Shown here: positions 50,150-62,999 of the stretch, piece after piece | Layout of the letters: the number at the start of each line of letters is the position of its first letter | How positions within the stretch are numbered: position 1 is the first letter of the stretch | From: Monosporascus cannonballus | Lineage: Eukaryota > Ascomycota > Sordariomycetes > Xylariales | Assembly (NCBI GenBank): GCA_004154925.1 | Contig: QJNS01000229.1 | Location: forward strand, 1-64,000 | Direction of reading: 5' to 3' | Length of the DNA: 64,000 nt | The notes under the pieces: generated by a model | What the model was told of the DNA's origin: nothing | What the model saw: only the letters and a program-made list of their open reading frames with translations | The model's database searches: none | Translations under genes and position numbers: made by a program

Positions 50150-52620
50150 TTCGACGAAATTTTACCTTATTTATAACCTTAACAAAAACGAATTACGCGT
50201 TTTTAAAGAATACCTAAAAGATTAGTTACAAAAAGGATAAATTCGATCTTTGAGATTATTAGCAAGTTACTCAATGTTTTTCGTACTCAAGAAAAATAAA
50301 AAATTACGATTTATAGTAGATTATTAATACCTGAACGATATTATTATTAAAGATCGAATACCATTATACCTAATCACAGAAATAAAGAACCGACTTTATA
50401 GAGAAAAATAATTTATAATATTCGATTTTAAAGATAGAAATAACCTTATTAAAATTAAAAAACAATACGAATAAAAAATAAGCTTCCGGACGAAATACGG
50501 ATTATTTAAGTACTTGGATATACCAATAGCACTTACGAACGTACTAACAACCTTTTAACGAATAATTAATTATATATTATAAAAATATTTTAATATTTTG
50601 GTCGATTATTATTTCGACAATATTTTTATTTTTTTCGAAACGAAAAAAGCATATAAAGAATACGTCTATAAAGTTTTTAAAACTTTATAAGACGTAAAGT
50701 TATTTATTAACGTAAAAAAACTTAGTTTTATGTATAGGAAATAAAATATCTAGAATATATTATTACTTTAAAATATATCAAAATAAATCCTAAGAAAATC
50801 GCTGCAATTATAAAATGGCAAATATTAATTACGGTCACAAAAATACAGGCATTTCTTAGATTTGCTAATTATTACAAAGATTTCATTCGAAATTTTAACA
50901 GAATAATTATATCTTTAACGAACCTTACAAAAAGAAAGTTTAAATAAATATCAAATACGAAAAAAACGTTTTAAGACATTAAGGATACGATTATTAGTGA
51001 ACTAGTATTAATTATGAACGATTTAAACCGTTTTCTTATATTAAAAACCGATGTTTCGAATTACGCATTAAACCTATTAATCGGATAACGAAATAATTAA
51101 GGTAAATTATACCTTATTATATTTTTTTATATAAGCTAAAATAAGCCAAACTTCATTACGACATTCTAGATAAGGAATTTATGGCTATTATTATGGCATT
51201 TTAAGAATTTAGAAATTTCCTAAAAAGAAATTTATACCAGATTAAAATTTATACGGATTATTAAAATCTTATCCGATTTATTACGACCAGAGAATTTATA
51301 AAATAATACCTTTATTACGCAGAAAAATTGGCGAATTTCGATTTCGTTATTATTTACAAAAAGAATCAGAAAATAGCAAAGTAAATATTTTAAATAAGCG
51401 ACCGGATTTCGAAAAAGATTAATTAAAATTAATTATATAATTTTCGATATTATTATAGAAAAACTTTTACGCTCGCGATAAATTGCGATGATTCCGGCAG
51501 TACCTTTTGACATATATTAAAGAATTTAGCAATATAATTATAATCTTTTAGAAAATCAAAAAATAGATAAAATACAAATTCTAGAAAAATATTATACAGA
51601 TTAAATACGAAATATTTACGAATATAAACTATGTAAATATCTAAGGATTTATAAAACCTTAAAATGGCTTTAATTTACATATTTTTCTCTTACAATAAAA
51701 TTAACAATATAAAAAATCATATAATAATACGACATTTGCGCCAGAATTAAGGCTCGACGACATAAGCTATAAGAAAGATTACAGCTATTATTAGTCGCAA
51801 AATAATTATAATGCTTAGTTATATTCGATTTTATTACAAAGTTTCTTATTTTAAAAATTCCAGCTACGGAAATATATTACGATAACATTTTCGAAATCGT
51901 CGACCGATTTACAAAAGTTTCTTATTCCTTATTATATTACCAAAATATTAATGTCGAACAAATAGCACATATTTTTTAAAATATAATTTTAACATATACG
52001 GATTATTAATAAAGGTTATTTCAAATAAAAAATTAATATTTACATTTAAGTTTTCGCAAACGTTTATAATATAAATTGGCCTAAATTATAAATTAGCTAA
52101 TATTTTTAAACTATAAATAAATAAATAAACAAAACGAATAAATTAAATTTTGAAAATTTATTTACGATATTATATTAGTTATAAACGAAATAACTAAGTT
52201 AAAAAGTTACTTATTATTTAATTAACTTATGATATTAATTATTACGAAAACATTAAAGTAATATTTACGAACGCAAAATTTGGTTTCATTTTAGATATTT
52301 ATAAAAAATACGCGACGACGGTCCAATTAATATCAACAAGATCCTTACGTCGGAATAGTTACGATAGTTATACCAAAAAATAAAAATACAACAGAAATTC
52401 GTACGTAATTAAATAAGCAAAGATTATAACTAGAAAAAGTTAAAACACTTAATTTTTAAAAACGGTGAAATGGTTTTTCTTGTCACAAAAAATATTTAAA
52501 CAAAACGACCTAACAAAAAATTTGATTTCAAAAATATCGGTCTATACAAAATTGCCAAAAGAATCTTAAAAAACAATTATTAACTAGAACTTTCACCAAA
52601 CGTCAATTTTTATTTAATTT
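50150..52620 (+). pseudogene. Reverse transcriptase, RNase H and integrase of copy E
   Basis: Reverse transcriptase at about 50160-50900: VLKKNKKLRFIVDY, YLNDIIIKDRIPLYLITEI, FRTKYGLFKYLDIPIALTNV, then DYYFDNIFIFFE with the YxDD motif reading YFDN at 50610-50621. RNase H at about 51000-51450. Integrase at about 51650-52300: RRHKL, FDFITKFLILKI, YYDNIFEIVDRFTKVSYS. The order and blocks are those of Ty3/gypsy pol. The mutated catalytic Asp and many TAA/TAG stops show inactivation. Confidence 0.88.
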
Positions 52621-52759
52621 GTCTATATTTTTTTATTCGAGCTAACAGCGAATATAATCAAAATATATACGGCACAAAACGATATGGAAATAGAAAATAA
52701 ACAGGTATATAAGATAAAGAAGATTTTCGATATGCGAAAACAAAACGGATTTACTTAAT

Positions 52760-52865
52760 ATTTAATTAAGTATACAAAGTACCTAAATTCTGAAAACACC
52801 TGAGAATTTGCTAAAAATCTTATTAACGTTTAATGTTTATTAAAGAATTTTTACAAGTAACGCCA
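52760..52865 (+). pseudogene. Chromodomain of copy E
   Basis: Reads KYLNSENT, stop, EFAKNLINV, stop, CLLKNFYK, the same block as in copy B, with the conserved tryptophan replaced by TGA. Confidence 0.75.
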
Positions 52866-52919
52866 AAATTAATAAGGTTAAAGGTATTTTAATTAATAAC
52901 TAATTAATCGGTAGATTTA

Positions 52920-53420
52920 ATGTTAAATTAGTCGAAAGAAGGTGCGGCTTTTACCGATATAACCTTAGCGGCCTCCAGTTCGGCTTGTTTTTTTTAACGT
53001 TTCAACTTTTTTAATTTTTTCAGATTGCCGATATTTCGAGATACGGCTTTTTTATTTTGTTATACCATATTTTCTTCTGTTCCCAAATACGACGGTATAA
53101 GCTTTAGTAAGTTTTTCGATTTCTCTAACAACCTTTAACTTTTTTTTAAATTTACGGTATTAAGCGGTAATTTCTGTAATTATTCGAAATTAAGGTTACG
53201 AACGTTAAATTGACTTATTAATAACGAACATGCGAAAAACAACGAGAAAAGTCTTTTTTTAATAATTTATATTTAAATTTCCGCCGTTTACAATATATAC
53301 AAAAAACTATTTCACAGGAATTAACCGACAAAACAATAGGTAATAATAAGTTACGTTATGCTATTTTTATTTTAGAAAAAGGTTTAACGTATTTCCAAAC
53401 GTAAAAGAATATTTTGAAAT
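52920..53420 (-). pseudogene. Frame antisense to pol at the 3' end of copy E
   Basis: On the strand opposite to pol, 5' to 3': a cysteine-bearing block FCIYCKRRKFKYKLLKKDF then SRCFSHVRY (about 53215-53340), a Lys/Glu-rich stretch (KKKLKVVREIEKLTKAY) and KQAELEAAKVISVKAAPSFD ending at a stop near 52932. Pieces lie in different frames, so small indels have occurred as well as RIP. Position, orientation, charged composition and the AKVS-like end match the antisense frame of copy B. The spaced cysteines suggest a zinc-binding motif. From memory, proteins of this general plan (cysteine pairs, then a coiled coil) are common in fungal annotations; I cannot name a function. Confidence 0.45.
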
Positions 53421-53486
53421 AAGTATTTATAAGTTAACCTTTGAGACGGAAATCCTAGAGAAGAAGAGATTATGTTATGTCTCAAC

Positions 53487-53826
53487 TGCTTGGCACGACT
53501 AGAAATAATTAGAAAAGAGTGGAAACTTTTCAAGTCCTAGATTACGAGGATCGCTAATAAGTTCAACAAGTCCTAGATCGCGAGGATCTTTAACAAGTTT
53601 AACAAATCCTAAAATTAATAAAAATTATGCTTCAATATAATACGTTTATTGTTTCTATAATTTAAATAATTTTAATTCATAATAATAATTCGTTATCCAA
53701 AATACTTTTAATATTATCCAACGTAATATGTTATTATATTTATTGTTTAATTTCTTACGATATTCCTATTAATATAAATTCGTACGACTAAGGTTTAATA
53801 ATTGGTTTAATTTCCTAGCTGCCATA
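53487..53826. repeat. 3' LTR of copy E, with internal duplication
   Basis: 340 bp, 41 bp longer than the 5' LTR. The extra length is mainly a second unit of a roughly 36-bp motif: AAGTCCTAGATTACGAGG then AAGTCCTAGATCGCGAGG, each followed by AAC-ending spacers. Ends at GCTGCCATA. Confidence 0.82.
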
Positions 53827-53970
53827 AAATAATACTTAAAATTATAAAATAAATTATTATTTTTAATAATCCTACGGAATCGATATTTAGAAAAAGGAAT
53901 ATAATTTTAGTATAGAAATTTAACAATTTATAAAACTTTAGTTTTTACGAATGTTAAATAGGTGAATCGA

Positions 53971-54176
53971 TGTAACATAATAGATAGCTGTGAGCTGGAT
54001 AAGGTGCTTTCCGACCAGTCGTAATGCAGATTCCAAGAAGTGAATATATTAAATTACTTCTATCTGGCGTTTCTCATTAGCTGCCAGATAGTAGATTTAT
54101 ATTAATAAGTGGGTCGGTAATTGATTAATAGCTGGTCGGTTACCAGCTTTATCCTTATAAAGGCTATATTTTTACA
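53971..54176. repeat. Left (3') LTR of element F
   Basis: 206 bp, TGTAACATAATAGATAGCTG to TTTTTACA. Preceded by ATCGA. Confidence 0.9.
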
Positions 54177-54299
54177 GTTATTCCCTCTTTTTACGCTATT
54201 AATCCTTATAGCATTATTATTAATTTGATATATCGCATTTCGTAAACTTAATTATGTATATTTACCGATAACCTACCGTTATATTATGTTATAAATAAT

Positions 54300-55560
54300 T
54301 ACCGTTACAATGAATACGTATTATATTACGTAATTCATTATATTCCCCCGAATGTCTTATTATAATTCGTTTTTTAACCTTATTTTATTTACTTTTTTTT
54401 CTTTTTCCTTTCGCGTTTATATTTCTCTTCCTTTTGCGTCCGCGTTCCGTTCGGTTTTCCGTTCTTCTTTATTTTCATTTTGACTTTTCCGTCTATTTTG
54501 CGTACTATCTTTATTCGCCATATTTTTTTTTCGTAAGGAGTTCTAAAAACAGTAATGCTTTAATGTTAATAAAAACTGACATTTTTTTTAATGTTATCTC
54601 TTTTACCCTAACGGTAATATAAATATTAGTCGTATTATAGGCGGTAATAAGCCGTTTTATATTTACGTAATATAACGTTATTTCGATTACTGTACGGTTT
54701 ACGTTTAGCTTCCGAACGTTTTAAATTACGTTATAACCAATTATTATTATACAATTTTTCGCGCGATAAATAATTCTTTTTAATTTTATCAGTATCGTTA
54801 TTTAATTTCCGTTCAGATTTCGATCATTTTTAAAAATATCGCCTAAATAGTTTTTTAATTCGGTACCGATAATTAGGAGTTAATTAACAAATTCTAAAAG
54901 GTTTGTACTGCGGGTATCTAGTACAAATATTTTAACGTAATTACGGTGGGTTATTAACTTAATATCTTTTACAAGGCCAAATTCGCCTTTAATACGATTA
55001 TTATTAAGGAATATTATTTTCGTAATATAACGAAAATCAATTTCCGATCGTTTATTACGATTACGGAAATCCAGTTTTAATATCGTTTTATAGGTTTGCA
55101 AACTTAAGTTCTTTTTGTAAATATTATAATCCTTTTTTTATTATTTTGTAATTAATTTTCGAATAAGCTTAATTTTAAGATATCTTTATAAATAAAGCGA
55201 TTTTCGAAAGCCGTTATACTGTTATACTTCTTATTTACAAATACTTTTCGCCCATTTTCCAACGTTTTAACGAACTTTTAATACTTATTAATAACTATAA
55301 TTAGGAAATGGTTTTATTTGGCAAAGTTATTATTAAACTTAAGTACGTTACGCGTTTTAAAAATAATGTCTTATTTCCGATTAATAACAAATTATATTTC
55401 GGTTATTTGATCTCTGTTTTTCGTAAGAAATAGAACGTTCTTAAGTTCTTTCCGGATTTTACGCCTAATAAATTTAATAAACGTACCCGCTTTTTGCCGT
55501 CGTATATTTTCCGATCGTTTTCCGATATTCTTATATTAATTTCTCTAATGCGCTTATTAA
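54300..55560 (-). pseudogene. Extra decayed frame between integrase and 3' LTR of element F
   Basis: On the pol-sense strand a frame from about 55200 to 54540 is broken only by TAA and TAG. Its longest open piece (54880-55101, TTG start) includes KLDFRNRNKRSEIDFRY and YVKIFVLDTRSTNLLEFVN. Further downstream, in another frame, comes a very charged stretch (NENKEERKTERNADAKGRE at about 54420-54500). Upstream at about 55130-55260 a third frame reads FENRFIYKDILKL and QNNKKRIIIFTKRT, faintly like the C-terminal tail of some pogo-like transposases, so a nested DNA transposon fragment is possible. I do not recognise a product. The open plus-strand frame at 54434-54622 is the antisense shadow of the charged stretch. 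Confidence 0.35.
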
Positions 55561-56099
55561 GGCTTAATTAACGTAGAATTTAATAATTAAATGCAAAATT
55601 TTGTTTTCGAAATAAAAATCCGATTTTTTTACGTTATTTATAAATTTTTAAACGGTATATAATAAGGTAATTATTTGCCAAAAGCTTAAAAACAGTTATA
55701 TAATTAAGTAATAATTTAATATTAATATCTTAATTTTATTTAAAATTATTTTTTATAATTCTTATAATTATTAGGTAATTAATTTTCGATCCGGTTATCA
55801 TTATCTTACGGTTTCTAAGTTATCTTAATTTTTATATACGTATTTAACTTTTTTCTTATAGCATTATAACATTTTAAACGGATATTTAAAATATTTTTAA
55901 AGTTTTTACGTATTGTATAGAATAAATTAGCCATTTTATTTAATTAAATATTCGCGTTATCCTCGATTATTTCGGTAACGGATAATATCTTTTACCACTT
56001 ATTTTTTTGTTCCTTTATTATGTCCAATAACGTTATTTGGACGTCGCTCGTTTTTCGGCTATATTACGGTTTTATTAGAAATATTAAAAATATATTATA

Positions 56100-58900
56100 T
56101 ATCCGTTCATATTTAATAAAAAATATTATTTTATATGTTTAAAAACGTATTCGTTTCTTAATTATAACCCAGATATAAATAAATACGAATTTCGTATTTT
56201 TAAACTTAAAGTCTTTAATCGATAAATCTATTTATTACCTTAATTGGAATTCTATGGGCGTATAACGCTACTTATAATATTTCTTTTAAGCTGCCGTTAC
56301 TTTTTTTAATATTTATATGTTACTTAATAAATAGCCGTTTTTTTTTCGAAATACTTTTTAATTCCTTATATTTATCTTTTAAACCTTTATAAGAAATACT
56401 TTAGTATTTTTAAATAATATTTATATAAAACTTCGAACGAAAAACGGCCGGTATGTGCATTTTATATATTGTTAGATACGAATTCCGTATTTGACAATAA
56501 TTTTATTACATCGTTTTAATATTTATTAATATAATTATAAAAATAATGTTTTAAGATTTAATAAATACATTCCCTTTATTTATCGGTTTGCAAAAAATAA
56601 ACGGTCGATATTCGCTGTTTACTTTTTCGTTTTTTGGAAAGTTTCGCCTAAAATTAATTCGTTAATAATTTATTTTTATTTTTAATAGTTTTAACCGGCG
56701 TACCAAATCTGCATTTTACCTCATCGTAAAATAATCGGGTTAATTCGATTATAATTAAGGTTTTAACCATAAAAAAAATAATCTTAATTTCGTAAAACGG
56801 TTAACGATTACCAGGATTACGCTATATTTTAGCCCGTTTAAACTTAGGTTTTTAAGAAATCTCGTAATAAAATTTAACGAGATTTCTTCAAAAAGTTATT
56901 TAAATAACGATAAGGGTTATAATTATCCCTATGGTTTATAACGTAATTTTATTATATCTTAATAGTTCGGATATTACTTAATATATTGTTAAATATTATT
57001 TGCCATATCTTTCTAATAAAACGTTTTGGTTATTAATTCTAATATACGGATATATCCTATATATTTTACCCCTAAATTATTATTGTATTAATTATTTAAT
57101 TATTTGTGTAAAACGCCTTATAACGAAATTACGAATTTATTCCGATATTATAAAGTTTTATTTGAGTTTAGGAAATATTCTTTTTTTATTCGGGCTTTGT
57201 ATTTAGTTATTTATATCAGGTTTATGATATTTAAGTCCTTAATTTATAACTTTCGAACCTGGTCGAAAAAGTATTAAAATGTTTTCGGCTATAATATTGT
57301 TTCGTTTTTGGCCAGCTTTTTCGCTAAAAAAAGGTAAAACGTATTAATTATAAATAATAATTTTAATACCAGTTTTGTTTTCTCTAGATCCTTCGGAATC
57401 AGATTATAATACGATTATAATTTGCAGTTATTATTATTTAATATTAGATTTTACAATCAAATTACATAAGGCAATAAATCTATTAGGTCAACCTTTCCTT
57501 AAGGTTACGCGCTGGCGCCTTTATTATATTTTTAACGTTATATAATCGGTAAATACTTAGAAATTCTTTTTCGTACCTTTAAGGTATTGTCGTTGATATT
57601 CTAAGTTTTTTATAATCGTCAATAACTTTTATTGCCTTGTAATTTACCGTTTTTTGGTTACATTTAATTTTCGCTACTATTATATAATGAAGCGCCTATA
57701 TCTTCCGTATTTTTGTAAAAATATCCATTATATAGCTTTTACCGAAACGTTTATTTTAACCCTAATATTTTTAGTATTATTTTAATATCGGAAAATAGTC
57801 GCCGACTAAAAGGCATTTTTTAAATTCCGGAACGCCCTTTTAACTTTTTCGGGTTACCGAAATTTTGTTATTTTACCTTTATTTTACGCCCTTTTCAAGA
57901 ACTTAATAATAAGTTCGGTAATACGCCAATAATCAGCAATAAATCTCCAATAAAAATTCGCAAATCCCAAAAGTATTTTAATATTACAAATTAACTGCGA
58001 TATTAACCATATATCGATAATATCGATCCCTCAGCGGTCCATTTCCAAACCGTCGGTATTTATAAATTCTAAAACTTTATATGTTTTTAAAAACAATTCG
58101 CAATTAAATATTTAAATAAATAATTAATATTATAATAGCCGTTTATAAATTAACTAAAGGTATTTTGCATATTCCTTTTCGTTATCGAAATAAATAATTA
58201 TAATATCAAAATATATTATATATATTTAAGTAATTAATCTAATTAATATCTTATATATAAAGGCCTTGAACATAATTAAGGCGTTAATAAAGCCAAATAA
58301 CAGAACCGTATATTTAATTTGTCCTTATCGTATTTAGAAAACGATTTTTTATTAATCGCCTTTTTTAATTTTAATACGGTAATAAATATTATTAAAATTA
58401 ATTTTCGAAAATAGCTTAACTAATCTTAAATAATTTAATATTTTTGAAAATAAAAATTAAAAATATCGGTTTTTTATCCTTACCCGATTTAACTGCTTAT
58501 AATTAATATATAATCGGAAACTGCCATTTTTTTTTAAGTACGAATAATACTGGTACCCTTACGTCCGTTTTCGAATAAAGTATCCGGCTTATTTTTAGTT
58601 TTTTTGAGATATATTTTTCGAATACTTTTTTTAAGCCTCCGCAATAGGGTAAATTAGGCCGAATAAAGGCGTTTTCCCTGGGATAAAATTTATTACATAT
58701 TTTACCCTTAATTATTAAGATATTCTTTTCGCTACCTTTTCGAAATATATTTATCGGAAATTCTTTAGATATATAAAAAGGTTAATTATTGCTTATTTTT
58801 GTTATTTCCTAAATTCCGAGATATCTAATTTTTCGGCTAAGCTTATTAGGTTAACGGTATAAATTAGCTTATCGGAAAACGTTAGGTTTGTGATTTTCTA
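56100..58900 (-). pseudogene. Pol of element F (RT, RNase H, integrase)
   Basis: On the minus strand: reverse transcriptase at about 58050-58700, with IRPNLPYCGGLKKVFEKYIS and VPVLFVLKKKWQFPI, then IYFDIIIIYFDNEKEY near 58180-58215, where the second catalytic Asp of YxDD is Ile; WKWTAEG at about 58030; RNase H at about 57300-57900; integrase at about 56550-57000, with VILVIVNRFTKLRLFFLW (56770-56815) and a QTD block near 56585 matching the YHPQTDGQ motif. Typical Ty3/gypsy pol, disrupted throughout. The open plus-strand frame at 57000-57206 is an antisense shadow. Confidence 0.82.
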
Positions 58901-60764
58901 CCCGTTAGCTTTTTGCAATAATTTATATAATTATTAATATATAATTATATTTAATAAAATACTTAACCTATTTATTTTTGGTTTAAATCATAAGAAATCG
59001 GGCGTTTTCTGGTTACGGTATATTACAAAGTAAATTTACTTAAATATTCGTTCGTTCTCTTTATTATTTATTATATTAATAAAAATTTCTTAAGCCTTAT
59101 AATATTTGATATACGCGTCGTTAACGCTAATAAGGTTTGGAATATTTACTGAAATTAATTAAAAGTTAAGGTTTTTCGTTAACCTTTTACTTATAGTATT
59201 TATCTCTATTCCGATATTTATATTTATTTGTACTATTATATTCCCCGTATTCTTTTTAATAAATACCTTTTTTTAAAAGCCGGCTTTATTCCAACCGTCC
59301 TACAGTTATTAGCCGAAATGAATTAAACGTATACGCTTATTCCGGTTTCGTTATGAAGTTTACGTCTAGAGATTAATTTAATTTATCGTTATATATTATA
59401 ACATTTTATACGGCCTTCGGAATTCGGTTTCCGTATGGCTGAAATAACAAGGGTTTCGTATCCTTTTTAATATTATTATTTACGTTTTTATAAGCTAGTT
59501 TTTTATAAATATAATCTTTAAATAAACCCTTATAAAAATTAAAAGTATTAAGTTATACGAATTTGCTCCAATCGGAATTAAATCGGCGATTATTTACTTT
59601 TCGAATATAAAAACGCCCGCAGTTCTCATTATTTTTACATATCGTTTTTAATTTGCTTTAGTAATTTTTTTTTTCGATAACGTTAAAATGATATTATTTA
59701 TCTTTATTAATACCTTTAACGAAAAATAATCGATATTTTTTGCCTTTTTTCAAACGTCCTAATAACGCTTTGTTTTATTTGCTATATTATTAATTTATTT
59801 TAACTTAATGCTTTTCCAAAAAAAGATATTTTATAACTTTGGTATTAATTTATAAAAGTAATTAAAAATAAAATATTTATTATCCCAATTATTTTCCGGA
59901 TTAAAAACGTTTACAAGCTTTATTTTATAAATTAAAAGCCTTTATTTAGCGTAAAAGTTTAACGGCAATCAATTGGATTATTATTATAATTCTATAAATT
60001 GTTTCTTATATTTCTTATCGAAAAAATTAGAATTTACGTAACCTTTTATAATAAAACTCTATAAATTTTTTATCTTTAGTCTTTTTTCGTAATTATAATA
60101 ATTAAGCGTAACGCAGTATAATTATTAAATATTTATAATAAAAACGTCTATATAGCTTATAGCCTATTAAATATAAATAAAGGTACTTTGCTTTGGCTTT
60201 TCGGCGTAAATTTCCGTAAAAATTTCGATTTAATTCTTTTTTAATTAATGTACGTTTGGAAAACCTCGGATAATTATAATACAGTACTTATTTATTGCTT
60301 TCAGGTTTTTATAATAATTTTGTAATTAATTTGTAAAACTTTTTTTTAGCTTATATTACTACTTATTATTCGGCCAACTATTAGAATAATTTCGAATATT
60401 ATTTGTTTTATTAATAAATAATCTCCAAAATCTGGTTATTATTAAGGGGCTTAACTTTTCCTTTATTTTAAATTCCGAGACGCGGTCGTTATATTACATC
60501 CGTTTTCCGACCATTTAGCTAATAATTATCTAAACGTATCTTTATTATATATATAAGGTAATTCGAAATCCTAGAGATTATGGTTTTTTGTTCGTTAGGG
60601 CTTTGTTATAAGCTTTTTCGCCTGTTCCCGTACCGTGATCGATCGTTCGTTAATTGGGTTCCTATCGGCAGTTTTTTCGATTAGTAACCTAGGTTCGTTT
60701 TACAATCGGCGAATTCTGCTTTTAATAATTATTATGTTACTTTTTATAGTAAAAATAAAAAGGT
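58901..60764 (-). pseudogene. Gag and leader region of element F
   Basis: Expected gag position between protease and 5' LTR. No capsid motif can be read. The leader part (about 60480-60720) is noticeably less AT-rich than the rest. The primer binding site next to 60764 could not be assigned to a tRNA. Confidence 0.5.
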
Positions 60765-60970
60765 TATAAGAAAATAAATAATTATAAGTTAAATAAGGTA
60801 ATTTCTAATTAATCGGGAAAAAGATTGCAAAAAATAAATATATTAGGTGACTTTTATTTGACGTTTTTTATTAACTACTAAATAGTAGATTTATATTAGT
60901 AAGTAGATCGGTGGCTGATCGGTAGCTGGTCGGCTACCAGCCTTATCCTCATAGGAGCTATATTCTCATA
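60765..60970. repeat. Right (5') LTR of element F
   Basis: 206 bp, TATAAGAAAATAAAT to CTCATA, followed by ATCGA. The second half (GGTGGCTGATCGGTAGCTGG) is well preserved; the first half is heavily mutated. Confidence 0.88.
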
Positions 60971-62999
60971 ATCGAAAACATATTATTTTGTTAAAATTAA
61001 GTGATTAAAGTTTGATTTACTTCATAAATAAAAGGTTTAATAAATATACCATACTTTAAAATATTAAGAATAAAATAATAATATATTAAAGAAATTCAAA
61101 TTTTGGACATTTTATTTATATTTAATTTAATTATTTTTCATACTAACGGATATATTATTCTAAAGTTATGGATAACTTATTTCACTAACTAGTCTTTTAA
61201 GATTTGTATTAATACGAAACTATTAATACTTAGAAATTTGTGATTATTTACAAATATTTATATTAAAGTAATTATAAATATTAAAAGCAGAGAAAACTAT
61301 ATATAAATATAAGTAATAATATATCTAAATAAATAATATATATTTTTAATAAGAAATTCAATATTAAAATTCGAGAAGATATAAAACTAAACGCGTCTAT
61401 AAGTAATTAATTAAAAATAAGAATAATATATAGTAACTTTTTAAAACATTAAATAAAACTCTTGTTAAAGTTTTTCCGATGCATAGAAGAATTTAAAGAA
61501 TATTTCAAAATAATGGAGATATTATTAATTCAACATTATTATCTTTTATTACCGCAAATAAATATGTTTAAATAGTTATGTTATTTTTATAGTATATTTA
61601 TTATATAAATTCTTTATATATTTATGTTATAATTATATACTTACAACATATTTATAATATATTATATGTTTTATGATATCGATATTGCTAACAGAAATAG
61701 ATTAAAAACCTAATTGAAAATAAGTTTAGATTAACCTTCAAAGTATTACTTAATATAGGTTTTATTATTTAAACAAAATTGAAAATAATGAACCTTTAAA
61801 TATATTAAAATTTAAAAGACCGTTAAAATATTCCATAATGATATTTTATTTTACAGCTTTAGAGTTTATTTAAAGTAGAAAATTAATCTGAATCTATTAA
61901 TACATATTATATTTTATAATTAAAGAGGAGATTACTTTTGAAATTATATTAAAGTATTACTCAATTTCGACAATAATCTGGATTTATTATATATTATAAT
62001 AGTTATTTTGTTTTACAAAATATATTATTCTTATTACAAACGCATATATTTCATATTAAAAGGTAGTATTATATACTCTGACGGATCTTTACTTAAAAAT
62101 ATAAAGAATAAATTAACATAAATGTCTGAAGCCGGTTATCGTATTATTTAAAATTAGTACAAGTTATGAAATAAGAAATATAAAAATAATTATCTATATT
62201 TCAAATTTTCATTATATTTTAATAATAACTGACGATATGACCTATATTAATAAAATTACGAAATACAAATATTATATTAACTTTTTAAATATTGTATTAA
62301 AACGTAGCTTTATCACATTCGATAATGCTTTTTTAAATGATCTAACTAAAAAGATCTTAAGATTTGAGCGATATATAGAAAAATAAATTAATTTTAATAT
62401 TTTATTTATAGGTATTAATAGAACCAGGATTTTCAAATAATAATTTAATTAAATACATAATATTTAAATAACTTATTCACATTATATTACTATGCGAGAA
62501 TCTAATTTATAAGATAATGAAATCTCGGTTTTAGATAAAGAAATAATTAGTCACAAATTTAGAAAAAAGCATTAAGAAGTATTTTAGTTTATATACCTAA
62601 GATTAGAATAAAAATATATTTAAAAGATTTGAGTTTAATAAAAATCTATTGCTCGTTTTTAAAAGTTTCTCCGATTTTTATTTATACTTTAATCAAGATA
62701 TGTATTTACTTCGTTCACTTCGAAACGGCGCCAGATTAATAGGTGAAATATATTATAATATTAAAACAAAATTTAAACCTCGTTTACTAATTAATAATTA
62801 GTATATTTATATCATATTAATAAAAGCGTATAAAATATCTTATTAATAAATAAGAAATATATATTAAAATATAATGATATAATTAAAACCTTACTTTATG
62901 CCAAAATAATTGAATTAAAAAGCTATAATACTTTAATTAACGGTTACAAATCAGAAAATAACATAAAAAAGATGAAAAAAATTAATAATACAAAACGTT
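60971..62999. other. AT-rich, nothing identified
   Basis: Decayed sequence; may include the upstream body of repeat G. A short less mutated patch at about 62710-62745 has no recognisable content. Confidence 0.5.

Larger units (their letters stand above)
47101..53826 (+). mobile_element. Chromovirus copy E (Ty3/gypsy, plus strand)
   Basis: LTRs are 47101-47399 and 53487-53826. The internal start, CGTTACAAATCTTTATTTAA, matches that of copy B, and gag and pol match B throughout. The R/U5 half of the LTR also resembles B (the stretch AATAATAATTCGTTA and the end GTTTAATAATTG), whereas the first 130 bases (TGCTTGGCACGACC) differ, so E is the same family with a changed U3. No 5-bp target duplication is visible (CTAAC before, AAATA after), which suggests recombination between copies or later change at one end. 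Frames are broken by RIP-type stops. Confidence 0.88.
53971..60970 (-). mobile_element. Gypsy element F (complete, second family)
   Basis: Exactly 7,000 bp in minus orientation. LTRs are 53971-54176 and 60765-60970 (206 bp each), and the target duplication ATCGA is at 53966-53970 and 60971-60975. Reverse transcriptase and integrase blocks are readable on the minus strand. The LTRs have nothing in common with A-E but match the solo LTR at 21519. Only the left LTR is well preserved; the right LTR is mutated in its first half. About 2 kb lie between integrase and 3' LTR, more than usual, and hold a further decayed frame. Confidence 0.9.

Noticed and set aside
54434..54622. 62-codon plus-strand ORF
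   Set aside because: Antisense to the charged stretch downstream of integrase in element F.
57000..57206. 68-codon plus-strand ORF with membrane-like composition
   Set aside because: Antisense to the integrase region of element F.
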